From NCBI GenBank assembly GCA_002371265.1, contig DFGT01000029.1:7888-71887 (forward strand): DNA of 64,000 bases, read 5' to 3'. The position numbers were made by a program, and so were the translations under genes. Shown piece by piece: positions 36,474 through 46,012 of this stretch (position 1 is its first letter; every line of letters starts with the position of its first letter). Source of the stretch: Bacteroidales bacterium UBA3743 (GTDB lineage Bacteria; Bacteroidota; Bacteroidia; Bacteroidales; Paludibacteraceae). A model generated the notes under the pieces. It ran no database searches. It was given only the letters and a program-made list of their open reading frames with translations, and had not been told where the DNA came from.

Positions 36474-36670
36474 TCGAGGATTGTTAAGGGCGGAACGCCC
36501 TAACCCTTCCCTACGTGCGAGCCGTAGGCGAGCACAAAAAATTAATAAAACCACAGAGAAATAAAGTTTACAGAGAAAAGCTATGCTTTTTTATGAGAAA
36601 AAGAGATGAGAATCCAATCAGAAAGTGGAATATGATCAGCAGAATACAATTCATCGAACGCACATTAAAT
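36474..36670 (+). repeat. Interspersed ~200-bp repeat, family R, copy 3
   Basis: Starts GAGGATTGTTAAGGGCGGAAC, with hairpins GGGCGGAACGCCC and GTGCGAGCCGTAGGCGAGCAC, then AATAAAACCACAGAG, TTACAGAGAAAAGCTATGC, TATGAGAAAAAGAGATGAG, CAATCAGAAAGTGGAA and ATACAATTCATCGAA. It ends about 10 bases before the next gene. Confidence 0.87.
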
Positions 36671-36680
36671 ATAAATCATA

Positions 36681-37289
36681 ATGAACGCAGAGAAAGGACT
36701 AAAGAAAAAAGACTTTTTTAAGGCTGAAATCAGCAATCATTTTTCGGATATAGACACCGAAAAGATTTGGCAGGAGGCTGCTAAAAGGCTTCAGACAATG
36801 TATGACAATCACAAAAACCTACCCAAGGGAGTGAAAAGGCACACTGACGGATTCATTTTCCCGGCAGCCGCCATCTATCTAGCAATCAAAGATTACGACA
36901 CAGAAAAAGCCTTTGGCATAATGCAAAAAGTGATGAAAGAAAAGGGAGAGCAGTCAGGCAAAGGCTTTGCAAGGTTTGTAAGCATACCGTTCGGCAAACG
37001 AATCTTTCTAAAAATATGGGATATAATAAGTCACAAAATGTTCAGCGAATCAGCTGGATTCAGCAACGTCTTCTATCCCAAACAAAGAGGAGAATTCCGC
37101 ATGGACATCACTCGATGCCCCTACGACACCTACCTTACAGAACTTGGATGTCCGGAACTCACACGACTATTCTGCGAGAATGACGTGTATGCATACGGCA
37201 ATTTGCCAGGAATGGAATTCATACGCACTCAAACAATCGGGGCTGGCGGCTCATTATGTGATTTTAGATTAAGGATACAAAAGAAATAA
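36681..37289 (+). CDS. L-2-amino-thiazoline-4-carboxylate hydrolase family protein
   Basis: 202-residue protein of the ATC-hydrolase-like family. The recognisable part is the C-terminal half: FYPKQRGEFRMDITRCPYDTYLTELGCPELTRLFCENDVYAYGNLPGMEFIRTQTIGAGGSLCDFR, with the conserved CPY, CE/CD and IGxGGxxCDF elements. True ATC hydrolases take part in cysteine synthesis from D,L-ATC, but most members have unknown substrates. Its leader is formed by repeat copy 3, so the repeat may supply or replace the native promoter. Confidence 0.78.
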   Translation: MNAEKGLKKKDFFKAEISNHFSDIDTEKIWQEAAKRLQTMYDNHKNLPKGVKRHTDGFIFPAAAIYLAIKDYDTEKAFGIMQKVMKEKGEQSGKGFARFVSIPFGKRIFLKIWDIISHKMFSESAGFSNVFYPKQRGEFRMDITRCPYDTYLTELGCPELTRLFCENDVYAYGNLPGMEFIRTQTIGAGGSLCDFRLRIQKK

Positions 37290-37303
37290 CGAAGTCGGTA
37301 TCA

Positions 37304-37960
37304 TCAGCCAACGTCTTTCAGCTTGTCGATACGCTTTATTGCCGCACGATACATCAAAACGCAGAACACAAGCCAAATCAAAATTATAATTATCCAAGAA
37401 TCGTCGTCGCCCAACGACATAAGCAATGCGTCATATGTGCCATGGAGAAGAACCGGGCCGATAAATGCCATCGGATAATAAATGATTTTCGACTTATGGC
37501 CAAAGCGAGCCATTCCGTAACAAAATCCCATGCAGACAGCAAAACAGAAATGACCGGGTACAGAGAATATCGCGCGTGAGAAAGCGGTGGAGAAGAAATC
37601 CTCCTCGTCGACCAGATATAGGATATTCTCAACGGCAGCAAAACCCAAAGAGACATAAACAGCGTATACGATGCTGTCGATCGGCTCATCAAAATGCTTG
37701 TTTTTGCGTATCAGCAGCCAGAACATAAGCAATTTGGCGAACTCTTCAGGGATAGCGGCATTGAAGAAAGCGTCAAGGATAGGATCTCCAAAATCACCGA
37801 ACATAGAAGTGATGCTCAGCGAAACGATTATTGAAAGGACTCCAAACAACAATCCCTTCAACAGACAAGATGTTGGTTCCGGATGCTGACGGTCTTTCCA
37901 TCCCATATAAACCAGCAATAATAATGCCGGCAAGACAGCTATAGTAAATAGTAGTAACAT
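37304..37960 (-). CDS. PrsW-like intramembrane protease
   Basis: A 218-residue polytopic membrane protein. The PrsW family motifs are present: E-E-x-x-K in AAIPEEFAKLLMF, the F-x-x-x-E-N motif in GFAAVENILYL, His in SVPGHFCFAVCMG and a final His in PVLLHGTYDALL. Related proteins start regulated proteolysis of membrane-bound anti-sigma factors or modify membrane proteins. No anti-sigma factor gene is near. Convergent with the ATC-hydrolase-like gene, 14 bp apart. Confidence 0.85.
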   Translation of the reverse strand: MLLLFTIAVLPALLLLVYMGWKDRQHPEPTSCLLKGLLFGVLSIIVSLSITSMFGDFGDPILDAFFNAAIPEEFAKLLMFWLLIRKNKHFDEPIDSIVYAVYVSLGFAAVENILYLVDEEDFFSTAFSRAIFSVPGHFCFAVCMGFCYGMARFGHKSKIIYYPMAFIGPVLLHGTYDALLMSLGDDDSWIIIILIWLVFCVLMYRAAIKRIDKLKDVG

Positions 37961-38281
37961 GTTTCTAATAGTTAATCTCTACAAATTTAGACGACAAAGG
38001 TAAGGATAAAAATGTAAAGATGTGGAAGGTTAAAGAAGATAAGGGGGAAAGTAAAATTTGGTTTATGGGTTTTATGATGAACATTAAAGATAAAGCATTA
38101 CAACGAATCCAAACATTACAAAAGTTTTGGGAGAAAAACGGATCCATCAAAATTTATTTCATACATAAGTCCGTGTAATAAAAAAATTATAAATTTGAAG
38201 GAGCTTTGTTGGTTTTGGATTGACCGCTCAATCTCAAAATAAGGAATAGGGAATGTAAAACAAAACTTTAACATAGCACAA
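37961..38281. other. Intergenic region without recognised gene
   Basis: About 320 bases between divergent genes. It contains A/T-rich promoter-like sequence and a short minus-strand open frame of 61 codons (37965-38150) with no recognisable feature. No RNA or repeat seen. Confidence 0.4.
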
Positions 38282-38875
38282 TTGTCTAATTACATAGTTG
38301 AAATCAAACATCAAGGTATGCCACATTACACAATATTTAGTAAGAACGAATACAGAAAAATCAAAAATCTTCTGGAAAAAATATCAGAAAAGACTAAAGC
38401 GGAACAACTTGAAATTTACAATCTTTTAAAAGAAACTTATGGTTTTTATGTATCAGATTTTTCAAGGGTACGACCATACACATCAATAACATTGGAGCAA
38501 GATTTAGGTAAAGGATTAATAGAAATAAATCAATTTTCCCCCGAATATGAATACTATACAGGCTGGCCCAAAGAAATTTACGAAAGACTAAATAGGACTA
38601 TTGGACAATATCAAAGACATTATAAAAATGTAAAAGTAGGAATAACAAACGATCCTAAACGACGTTTCTACGAACATATAAATCGAGATCCCGAAATGCA
38701 TTGGGAACGAATGATCGTAAAATATATGACCTCAAGCAGAAAAAATGCCAATGAAGTAGAAAAGTGGTTCATCAATAACAGACTAGATTTAACTAATTCC
38801 TGGACGGGAGATAGTAGAATGTCAGAATCAGGTCCGTTTTACACATATATTTTATTAGGTAATAGCAAAATATAA
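38282..38875 (+). CDS. Uncharacterised protein with GIY-YIG-like C-terminal segment
   Basis: 197 residues. No ATG opens the frame. A TTG at 38282 gives the longest product and ATG 38318 (MPHYTIF) is the alternative. The C-terminal half (KVGITNDPKRRFYEHINRD, then ANEVEKWFIN) resembles the core of GIY-YIG nucleases: the VGITxxPxxRFxEH block and a later Glu. It shares this block with the tip of the large Rhs protein (VGITKRDPQVRFYEH). The N-terminal half is unrecognised. It stands alone; a stand-alone nuclease or remnant is possible. Confidence 0.6.
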   Translation: MSNYIVEIKHQGMPHYTIFSKNEYRKIKNLLEKISEKTKAEQLEIYNLLKETYGFYVSDFSRVRPYTSITLEQDLGKGLIEINQFSPEYEYYTGWPKEIYERLNRTIGQYQRHYKNVKVGITNDPKRRFYEHINRDPEMHWERMIVKYMTSSRKNANEVEKWFINNRLDLTNSWTGDSRMSESGPFYTYILLGNSKI

Positions 38876-39036
38876 AATGAAACTTTTTACGTTTACTCAA
38901 AAATCTAAATCTAAAATGATTTATGCCTTCGAAATTATGTCACCTCTCTTTTATAAGAAGCTGTTCATAAGACACAAAAATACAACTGCAATCCTAATCC
39001 TTAATTCTTAATTCTTAACTTTTAATTGAAAAAAAG

Positions 39037-39110
39037 TGACCCCGGCGGGATTCTAACCCGCGGTCTTCAGAACCGGAATCTGATATTTTATACAGCTAAA
39101 CTACGGGGCC
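39037..39110 (-). tRNA. tRNA-Arg (anticodon CCG)
   Basis: A 74-base cloverleaf on the minus strand: acceptor GGCCCCG/CGGGGTC, anticodon stem TCAGA/TCTGA with loop TTCCGGT giving anticodon CCG, and T-arm GCGGG-TTAGAAT-CCCGC. CCA not encoded. A minus-strand TATTTTTG box at 39139-39146, with GTTG 20 bases further, is a likely promoter. Confidence 0.92.
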
Positions 39111-39138
39111 ATGCCATATCATTTTTGATAAAGCGGTG

Positions 39139-39170
39139 CAAAAATATAAAATTTAACCTACTAACGCAAC
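39139..39170 (-). promoter_or_regulatory. Promoter of tRNA-Arg
   Basis: Minus strand GTTG, 20-base spacer, TATTTTTG, about 30 bases before the tRNA. Confidence 0.5.
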
Positions 39171-39376
39171 CTGTTTTTTATAAAATCGGTTTATTTCTAT
39201 CCTCAATCACTATCACATTAACACATCAATACCATATTTGACAATCACAATTACGGCAAAAATTGACATTTTACAGACAATTTGTAAGGTAATTTTACCG
39301 ATATTTAAAAAAAAGATATATTTTTGCGTATGTTTTCTTTCGCTAGAAAACTCAATAAAGTGAAAATTAAACCAAA

Positions 39377-40411
39377 ATGAAAGTTATAAAGCCGATTAAC
39401 TATAAGCCCATCCTCGACATCAAGCAGACTGAGTTGGGCATCAAATGCGTGAAAGACTTTTTCGAAAGCTGTCTTTCCGCTGAGCTTCACCTTCGTCGTG
39501 TCACTGCCCCTCTTTTCGTAATGAAAGGCACAGGTATCAACGATGATTTGAATGGAATAGAACGTCCTGTAAGCTTCCCAATCAAAGATATGGGCGACCG
39601 CTGCGCTGAGGTGGTCCACTCTCTTGCCAAGTGGAAACGTATGATGCTTGCCGACTACGGTATCGAGCAGGGCTACGGTCTTTACACTGATATGAACGCT
39701 ATCCGTCCGGATGAAGAGATGGACAATCTCCACTCTCTATATGTTGACCAGTGGGACTGGGAGCGCCACATCTCTAAAGAGGAGCGCACTATAGAGTTTT
39801 TGAAGGATATCGTGAAGAGAATATACTCAGTAATGAAAAAGACTGAATATGTCGTTTACGAACGTTATCCTCAAATCAAGCCTCAGCTTCCAGAAAACAT
39901 TTTCTTCATCCACGCTGAGGAATTGCTTCAAATGTATCCAAATCTCACTCCAAAAGAGCGTGAGAATGAGATCACAAAGAAATACGGTGCTGTCTTCTTG
40001 ATGGGTATCGGCTGCAAGTTGAGCGACGGAAAGAAGCACGACGGTCGTTCACCTGACTATGATGACTGGTCGTCAATCGGAGAAAACGGTTTGCCAGGCT
40101 TGAACGGCGACATCTTGGTTTGGAACCCAATCCTTGGACAGAGTCTTGAATTGTCGTCTATGGGCATTCGCGTCGACAAAGAGGCTTTGGAACGCCAGTT
40201 GAAATTGGAAGACAAAGAGAGCCGCAAAGAATTGTATTTCCACAAGAGATTGCTTGAGGGATCCCTTCCTCTATCAATCGGAGGCGGTATCGGACAGAGC
40301 CGTTTGTGTATGTTCTTCCTTCACAAAGCTCACATCGGAGAGATCCAGTGCAGCATCTGGCCTGAGGAAATGTACGCACAATGCAAAGAATATAACATAC
40401 CAATCATATAA
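39377..40411 (+). CDS. asnA: Aspartate-ammonia ligase (asparagine synthetase A)
   Basis: Makes asparagine from aspartate, ammonia and ATP. A class II synthetase-like enzyme with typical segments VTAPLFVMKGTGINDDLNGIERPVSF, VVHSLAKWKRMML, EQGYGLYTDMNAIRPDE and C-terminal GGIGQSRLCMFFLHKAHIGEIQ. 344 residues is a normal length. A TATTTTTG box lies at 39319-39326. A terminator follows. Confidence 0.95.
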   Translation: MKVIKPINYKPILDIKQTELGIKCVKDFFESCLSAELHLRRVTAPLFVMKGTGINDDLNGIERPVSFPIKDMGDRCAEVVHSLAKWKRMMLADYGIEQGYGLYTDMNAIRPDEEMDNLHSLYVDQWDWERHISKEERTIEFLKDIVKRIYSVMKKTEYVVYERYPQIKPQLPENIFFIHAEELLQMYPNLTPKERENEITKKYGAVFLMGIGCKLSDGKKHDGRSPDYDDWSSIGENGLPGLNGDILVWNPILGQSLELSSMGIRVDKEALERQLKLEDKESRKELYFHKRLLEGSLPLSIGGGIGQSRLCMFFLHKAHIGEIQCSIWPEEMYAQCKEYNIPII

Positions 40412-40417
40412 TATATG

Positions 40418-40449
40418 TAGAGACGCAATGATTTGCGTCTCTATTTTTT
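40418..40449 (+). terminator. Terminator after asnA (GACGCA hairpin family)
   Basis: TAGAGACGCAA / TTTGCGTCTCTA perfect 11-bp stem with loop of 3, then TTTTTT. Confidence 0.88.
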
Positions 40450-40677
40450 ACATGTCTATTTTTACATATAATTACATAAGACAAAACAGATAACGAGAAC
40501 AGACGAAAAATATGTTCGTCGAAACATTGATTCTCACTTTGCATACATCTATTTAGTGCGAATATACTCATTACAGTTTTCAACACATTAGACTCTTTTT
40601 CAACAATCCAAAGAATAAAAATAAAATAGCTTGTATGTTTTTTGCATTTTATCTAATTTGCACGCTCAAATATATTA

Positions 40678-41874
40678 ATGATGAAAAAGGATTTAAGTAA
40701 AATATTGATAACCTTACTTTTGCCGAGTTGTTTCGTCATCAACGTCTCAAGTCAAGAGGCCACTTTGTCAGCTGGATCAGCGAAAGGTGGAAGCAACACA
40801 CTTGAGGTCACTTACACAGTAGGTGAGGTCGTGGTTGGCTATTCCGACAACAACGCAAACGCTAAATATGTCGTGTCTAACGGCTATGAAATCGGGGTGT
40901 CCACGACTCGTCATATAATCCACTATTACGTCGCAGACAAGGAGTATGCAGCCGACACTTTCTACACAGGTGATTTGATTGTGCCAATCAACGACCCATA
41001 CGTCGGACACGACTCAGCTTTCGTAAGTTGGGACAAAATTCTCCCAGAAAGAATGCCGTCGACTGATCTTATTCTCAACGCCATCGTCGACGAGAGGACA
41101 TACGACTTGCAGCTTGCCGAGAATTATTGCCCGGGTGACACTATCAACATCAAGTTGTCGTCCAACTGGGCGCCGAACGATATCGAGTCGTTCTCTTTGA
41201 AGAGCAACGTCGACTCCTTCCCTATTATTACTGAAAAGAAGTTGAAGCATGATGACGGAATTGCCATCGCCTCTTTCGTTTTGCCTGCCAACTATAGCAG
41301 AGGCGGAAAGGCAGTGTCAGCCAAGATGACAGTAAACTATTTTGACGGATACAAGAAGGAGATGAAGGAATTCAGCGTCAACGTAGGATTCAGCAAAGAA
41401 TTCATACATCCTAAAATCGACAACATGATCACCGTCGGAGATATAGGAGAGTCTATCTACACATACCAGTGGCAGAAAGACGGTGAAAATCTTCCAGGCG
41501 AGACCAACAAATTCTATCAAGACGAGAATGGACTGAACGGAGCATACAGCGTCATCGTCGGCACAGACGAAGGCTTGAAGACAATCTGTCCTCAATCGCT
41601 CTACTTTGCGGCATCCGACAAGAAAGGATTCTCTACTGAAAGTGTGATCGTAAGACACGGAGAAGATTTCGAACTTACTTTGGACGGATTCAATGCTGAT
41701 GAACTCAAAAAAGGCGAAATCTTCGTGTTCGACTACAAAGGTAGTATGGCGCTCGCACCTATCTCCAATGTCCAGCGAACAATTACTATGAATCTTAGCC
41801 ATGTAGGTGCATACGTGGTGGCATTTACACAAGGAAAGCATAAAAAATATACAACTAAAGTCATTGTCAAGTAA
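40678..41874 (+). CDS. Secreted protein with Ig-like segment, partner of coiled-coil protein
   Basis: 398 residues with a signal peptide (KILITLLLPSCFVINVSSQ). The mature start ATLSAGSAKGGSNTLEVTYTVGEVVVGYSDNNA...GYEIG resembles the short module that precedes sorting domains in many T9SS cargo proteins. No clear C-terminal sorting domain follows. The centre has an Ig-like part (TYQWQKDGENLPGETNKFYQ...GAYSVIV). It ends 12 bp before the coiled-coil gene, so the two should form an operon. Function unknown; a cell-surface or extracellular role is inferred. Confidence 0.65.
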   Translation: MMKKDLSKILITLLLPSCFVINVSSQEATLSAGSAKGGSNTLEVTYTVGEVVVGYSDNNANAKYVVSNGYEIGVSTTRHIIHYYVADKEYAADTFYTGDLIVPINDPYVGHDSAFVSWDKILPERMPSTDLILNAIVDERTYDLQLAENYCPGDTINIKLSSNWAPNDIESFSLKSNVDSFPIITEKKLKHDDGIAIASFVLPANYSRGGKAVSAKMTVNYFDGYKKEMKEFSVNVGFSKEFIHPKIDNMITVGDIGESIYTYQWQKDGENLPGETNKFYQDENGLNGAYSVIVGTDEGLKTICPQSLYFAASDKKGFSTESVIVRHGEDFELTLDGFNADELKKGEIFVFDYKGSMALAPISNVQRTITMNLSHVGAYVVAFTQGKHKKYTTKVIVK

Positions 41875-41886
41875 AAAATCATCGTC

Positions 41887-44046
41887 ATGAACAAAAATAT
41901 ACTTAATAAAATATTATTAGCGACGCTGCCTTTAATGGCAATCAATGCCAACGCAGCCACTCCACAGAGTTTCAACTATCAAAGTGTAGTGCGTTCCACT
42001 TCAGGCTCGCCTATAGCCAACCAGACAGTTTTTGTCAAAGTTGAGATTTTGAGAGACAATCTTGGCTCGAACGAGGTTGTATATTCCGAAATGCACAACG
42101 CTACCACCAACGTCAACGGTTCGTTCGCCATCAAAATTGGAGAAGGAAGCGCGGCAACAGGATCATTCAGTGGCATTGATTGGTCGACAGGCAAATTCGT
42201 CATCAAAACAACGACTTCAACAAACTCCGACTTTACGGACGCAGTATATGCCACAAGCGCAATAAGCAGTGTGCCTTACGCTTTGTACTCACTCAAATCA
42301 GCCGACAGTTTTTCTGGACGTTGGAATGATCTGACAGGCAAGCCAGACATGTCGGAATACGCAAAAATCGAAGACGTTGCAGCTTACTCAGCCGACAGCA
42401 CAAGAAAAATCCTTACTGATTACGCCACAAAAGATGACGTTTTGGATTTGCACAACAGAGGTCTGCGTTCAAGCAACTACAGAATCGACAGTTTGAAATC
42501 AGTGGTCAACGCCAATAACTACTGGATTACAGAATTGCAGGCAGACGCTGCCAAATATGCGACAAAATCAGAAATATCTTCTTTTGCAAAGAAAGACACG
42601 CTGTCTTCATACGCGACAAATGCCAGCGTCAACACATTATCTAAAAACACTTCTGAGGCAATATCAGAGTTGAGCCAGACAGTGCAGACCAACAAGACAC
42701 TATCTGAGTCAAACTTCAAAAACTTGAAAGAGGTCAACAAGCTATATGCGAAGAAAGACACATTGCAATATTTCATGACAAAATCAGGAATGTCGTACTA
42801 CGCCACTAACGATGCACTACGAGCTCTTGACAAGTCAGTAGGCACTCTTTCCCAATCACTTAACAGCACAGACTTAAGAGCCAGTGAATTGGCAAATACC
42901 GTCAGCACTCTTTCTACAACTGTTAGCGACAACAAGAAGGAGGTCAATAAAAAAATCGAGGCTATCCAAACTGAGTTAGGCAAAGTAGACGACAAAATTC
43001 TATCTTCAGAAAGAAAGGCCCAGGCTGACGACCTTGTTCTAAACAACAAAATTTCAACCAACGAAACCAAAATAAAAGGTTTGGCAGCAAAAGATTCCGC
43101 ATTGGAGGCTAACCTGAACAGCAAGACTACCGCATTGAACACAAAAGTCGACAGCATCAGCAAGAGCCATACTTCTGCTATCAACAATCTTTCTCAGACA
43201 GTGTCTGCAAATGCCGCGACATCGTCAAAAAACATGAAAAATAAGATTGACAGCCTGGCAAAAGTAATCTACGGCAAGTTGGACACTCTTAATATTAATA
43301 TAACAAAGTCAATTGACGAAGAGGTTTTCAATATTGAAAATGAAATTGATGGAATACAAAACACATTAAACAGCCACTCTTCTTCATTGGCATTAAACAC
43401 AACCGGACTTTCCAATCTAAACAGCATGGTGACTCAACTAGTGACATGGGCACAAAAAGTTGAGGCGAAAAATGATTCTTTAGTAAAAGAACTTGACAAG
43501 GCAAAGGCTAAACATCTTGCAGACAGCACAGAAGCTGATACAAAATACAGAGAGTTGGTAGGAAAAGTGGATAAACTAAACGAAGAGAATCTAACGAATC
43601 TTATCAACCAAAAGATTGCAGCAGCATTGAAAGCAGCTGGTCTTGACGTGATCGGAACTACTGTTAGCGGATTGGAAACCAAAGTTGGAGATTTGGAAAC
43701 TTCCGTTGGAACTTTGAATACCGCAGTCAACGATGCAACTACTGGTTTAAGCCCTAGAGTTGTGACTTTGGAAACTTCTGTCGGAACTTTGAATACCGCA
43801 GTCAACGATGCAACCACTGGTTTGAGCCCTAGAGTTGAGACTTTGGAAACTGCTGTCGGAACTTTGAATACCGCAGTCAACGATGCAACTACAGGTTTAA
43901 GCCCTAGAGTTGTGACTTTGGAAACTGCTGTCGGAACTTTGAATTCTGCAGTCAACGATGCAACCACTGGTTTGAGCCCTAGAGTTGAGACTTTGGAAAC
44001 TGCTGTTCAAGATTTGGATACCAGAGTTAAAAAATTGGAACCTTAA
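41887..44046 (+). CDS. Long coiled-coil, adhesin-like secreted protein
   Basis: 719 residues. A signal peptide (MNKNILNKILLATLPLMAINANA) precedes an N-terminal ~110-residue domain of the type found at the start of Bacteroidota fibre-like proteins (PQSFNYQSVVRSTSGSPIANQTVFVKVEIL...VPYALYSLKSAD). From about residue 150 the protein is almost continuous heptad-repeat coiled coil, rich in S/T/N/D/K, with YATK-, LS-T/N- patterns. The last ~120 residues are four 25-residue repeats and a coiled-coil cap (VQDLDTRVKKLEP). No membrane anchor or sorting domain is seen. A trimeric fibre is likely by analogy. Confidence 0.75.
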   Translation: MNKNILNKILLATLPLMAINANAATPQSFNYQSVVRSTSGSPIANQTVFVKVEILRDNLGSNEVVYSEMHNATTNVNGSFAIKIGEGSAATGSFSGIDWSTGKFVIKTTTSTNSDFTDAVYATSAISSVPYALYSLKSADSFSGRWNDLTGKPDMSEYAKIEDVAAYSADSTRKILTDYATKDDVLDLHNRGLRSSNYRIDSLKSVVNANNYWITELQADAAKYATKSEISSFAKKDTLSSYATNASVNTLSKNTSEAISELSQTVQTNKTLSESNFKNLKEVNKLYAKKDTLQYFMTKSGMSYYATNDALRALDKSVGTLSQSLNSTDLRASELANTVSTLSTTVSDNKKEVNKKIEAIQTELGKVDDKILSSERKAQADDLVLNNKISTNETKIKGLAAKDSALEANLNSKTTALNTKVDSISKSHTSAINNLSQTVSANAATSSKNMKNKIDSLAKVIYGKLDTLNINITKSIDEEVFNIENEIDGIQNTLNSHSSSLALNTTGLSNLNSMVTQLVTWAQKVEAKNDSLVKELDKAKAKHLADSTEADTKYRELVGKVDKLNEENLTNLINQKIAAALKAAGLDVIGTTVSGLETKVGDLETSVGTLNTAVNDATTGLSPRVVTLETSVGTLNTAVNDATTGLSPRVETLETAVGTLNTAVNDATTGLSPRVVTLETAVGTLNSAVNDATTGLSPRVETLETAVQDLDTRVKKLEP
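43694..44005 (+). repeat. In-frame 75-bp tandem repeats in the coiled-coil gene
   Basis: Four units of 25 codons, LET(S/A)VGTLNTAVNDATTGLSPR plus V(V/E)T, are nearly identical at DNA level with two alternating variants (VVT and VET). Copy number could change by slippage or recombination without shifting the frame. Confidence 0.9.
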
Positions 44047-44070
44047 AATTAACATTCCATATTTAGGAAC

Positions 44071-44106
44071 AAAATCCCCGTCTTGAAACGGGGATTTTTA
44101 TTTTTA
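44071..44106 (+). terminator. Terminator after coiled-coil gene
   Basis: AAAATCCCCGT / AACGGGGATTTTT stem-loop with T-rich end. Confidence 0.88.
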
Positions 44107-44264
44107 AAGTCAAAAAGCGTAAGGTCATAACAAAATGTAAGCTTAAATTCAAAATACATTTAAAATAGAAACCTCAACACCGTTTTTCACTTACACTTTT
44201 CAACAATCACCAAAAATTCACAAAGCATATTTCTAATTCTAGATATCACATTTTCCATATTTTG

Positions 44265-44272
44265 TAATTTTG
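44265..44272 (+). promoter_or_regulatory. -7 box of pyrG
   Basis: TAATTTTG 26 bases before the pyrG start. No clear upstream TTTG. Confidence 0.4.
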
Positions 44273-44298
44273 CAATGTTATTAATATCATAGAACGAA

Positions 44299-45915
44299 AT
44301 GAATACTAAGTACATTTTTGTCACTGGAGGCGTGACATCCAGCCTCGGCAAAGGCATTATAGCTGCATCATTAGCCAAACTCTTGCAATCGAGAGGTTTG
44401 TCCGTCACTATTCAGAAATTGGATCCCTACATCAACATCGACCCAGACACACTGAATCCGTACGAACATGGAGAATGCTACGTCACTGTGGATGGAGCTG
44501 TGACAGATTTGGACTTAGGCCACTATGAAAGATTTTTAGGTGTTGAGACATCGCAAGCCAACAATATCACCACAGGACGCATCTATCAAAATGTCATAAA
44601 TAAAGAGCGACGCGGTGATTACCTAGGCAAAACAGTGCAAATCATCCCACACATCACCGACGAGATCAAGCGCAACATCGTGGCACTCGGCAGCACTAAA
44701 AAATATGACATCGTCATTACAGAAATCGGAGGAACAGTGGGCGACATCGAGTCTCTGCCATACATTGAGGCTGTACGTCAGTTGAAATGGGAACTTGGCG
44801 ACGACTGTGTGTGCATACACCTTACTTACGTCCCATACGTGGCTGCCGCGGGAGAGCTGAAGACCAAGCCAACCCAACATTCCGTGAAGCATCTGTTGCA
44901 GAACGGTGTGCAGCCAGATGTGCTGGTGCTTCGTACAGAGCATCCGTTGAACGACGGAATGAAAGCCAAAGTCGCGCTGTTCTGCAACGTGGCTAAAGAT
45001 TCGGTCATCGAGTGTATGGACGCCCCCACCATCTACGAAGTGCCCCTCATGATGCACGAAGAGGAGTTGGACATTGTGGTGATGAGACACTTGCACCTCG
45101 ACACATCAAAAGAGCCAGATCTTGCCGAATGGAAAAACTTCCTGACAAGATTCAAGAATCCACAGAAGACTATCAAAATAGCGTTGGTAGGCAAATATGT
45201 AGAATTGCCAGACGCCTACAAATCAATCAGTGAAAGTTTTGTCCACGCTGGAGCAGCCAACAATGTGAAAGTGGACCTTCAATATATCCAGAGTGAGAAT
45301 ATAGACGAAAGCAACGTCGCAGAAAAACTTGCTGGGATGAGTGGCATTCTCGTCGCCCCTGGATTCGGAGGCAGAGGAATAGAAGGCAAAATCACAGCTG
45401 TCAGATATGCCAGAGAAAACAATATCCCATTCTTCGGCATCTGCCTTGGAATGCAATGCGCGGTGATTGAGTTTGCAAGAAATGTGCTTGGCTATAAAGA
45501 CGCGAACTCAGCCGAAATGGACACAAAGACGACACACAAAGTGGTGGATTTGATGGAGAGCCAGAAGAACATCACAGGAATGGGCGGAACTATGAGATTG
45601 GGAGCATATCCATGCGAAATAAAGCCAGGCACATTGGCAGAGAAGGTGTATGGCACGACACACATTTCCGAGCGTCATCGCCACAGATACGAGTTCAACA
45701 ACGACTATCTTGCAGAGTATGAGGCAAACGGAATGATCGCATCAGGTATGAATCCAGACAATCATCTGGTGGAAATTGTGGAAATTCCGTCGCACAGATT
45801 TTTCATCGCCGGACAATTTCATCCCGAACTGCAGAGCACAGTGTTGAAACCGCACAAACTTTTCACTGCTTTTGTGGCGGCAGCAAAAGCGTTTTCAGAA
45901 GAAGTTAACGAATAA
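44299..45915 (+). CDS. pyrG: CTP synthase
   Basis: Converts UTP to CTP with glutamine or ammonia and ATP. The N-terminal synthetase domain begins KYIFVTGGVTSSLGKGI (P-loop) and the C-terminal class I glutamine amidotransferase has its nucleophile Cys in FFGICLGMQ and the His/Glu pair in GQFHPE. 538 residues is a normal length. A perfect hairpin follows. Confidence 0.96.
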   Translation: MNTKYIFVTGGVTSSLGKGIIAASLAKLLQSRGLSVTIQKLDPYINIDPDTLNPYEHGECYVTVDGAVTDLDLGHYERFLGVETSQANNITTGRIYQNVINKERRGDYLGKTVQIIPHITDEIKRNIVALGSTKKYDIVITEIGGTVGDIESLPYIEAVRQLKWELGDDCVCIHLTYVPYVAAAGELKTKPTQHSVKHLLQNGVQPDVLVLRTEHPLNDGMKAKVALFCNVAKDSVIECMDAPTIYEVPLMMHEEELDIVVMRHLHLDTSKEPDLAEWKNFLTRFKNPQKTIKIALVGKYVELPDAYKSISESFVHAGAANNVKVDLQYIQSENIDESNVAEKLAGMSGILVAPGFGGRGIEGKITAVRYARENNIPFFGICLGMQCAVIEFARNVLGYKDANSAEMDTKTTHKVVDLMESQKNITGMGGTMRLGAYPCEIKPGTLAEKVYGTTHISERHRHRYEFNNDYLAEYEANGMIASGMNPDNHLVEIVEIPSHRFFIAGQFHPELQSTVLKPHKLFTAFVAAAKAFSEEVNE

Positions 45916-45951
45916 ACATTCTACAATTTATCGCACACAAATATCTGTACA

Positions 45952-45990
45952 AAATCAGCGTTGACGGGAATCCATCAACGCTGATTTTAA
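45952..45990. terminator. Terminator between pyrG and the YgiT-type gene
   Basis: AATCAGCGTTGA / TCAACGCTGATT 12-bp perfect stem, TTTTAAT on the right. Located between convergent genes. Confidence 0.8.
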
Positions 45991-46012
45991 TATCACCATA
46001 AAATAAAAGAAA

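Noticed and set aside
36515..36721. 68-codon open frame similar to one at 46350-46535
   Set aside because: Both frames lie within copies of the interspersed repeat, start in its hairpin head and lack any recognisable domain. The similarity comes from the repeat itself.
37671..37889. Open frame opposite the PrsW-like gene
   Set aside because: It is entirely antisense to a clear PrsW-family coding sequence.
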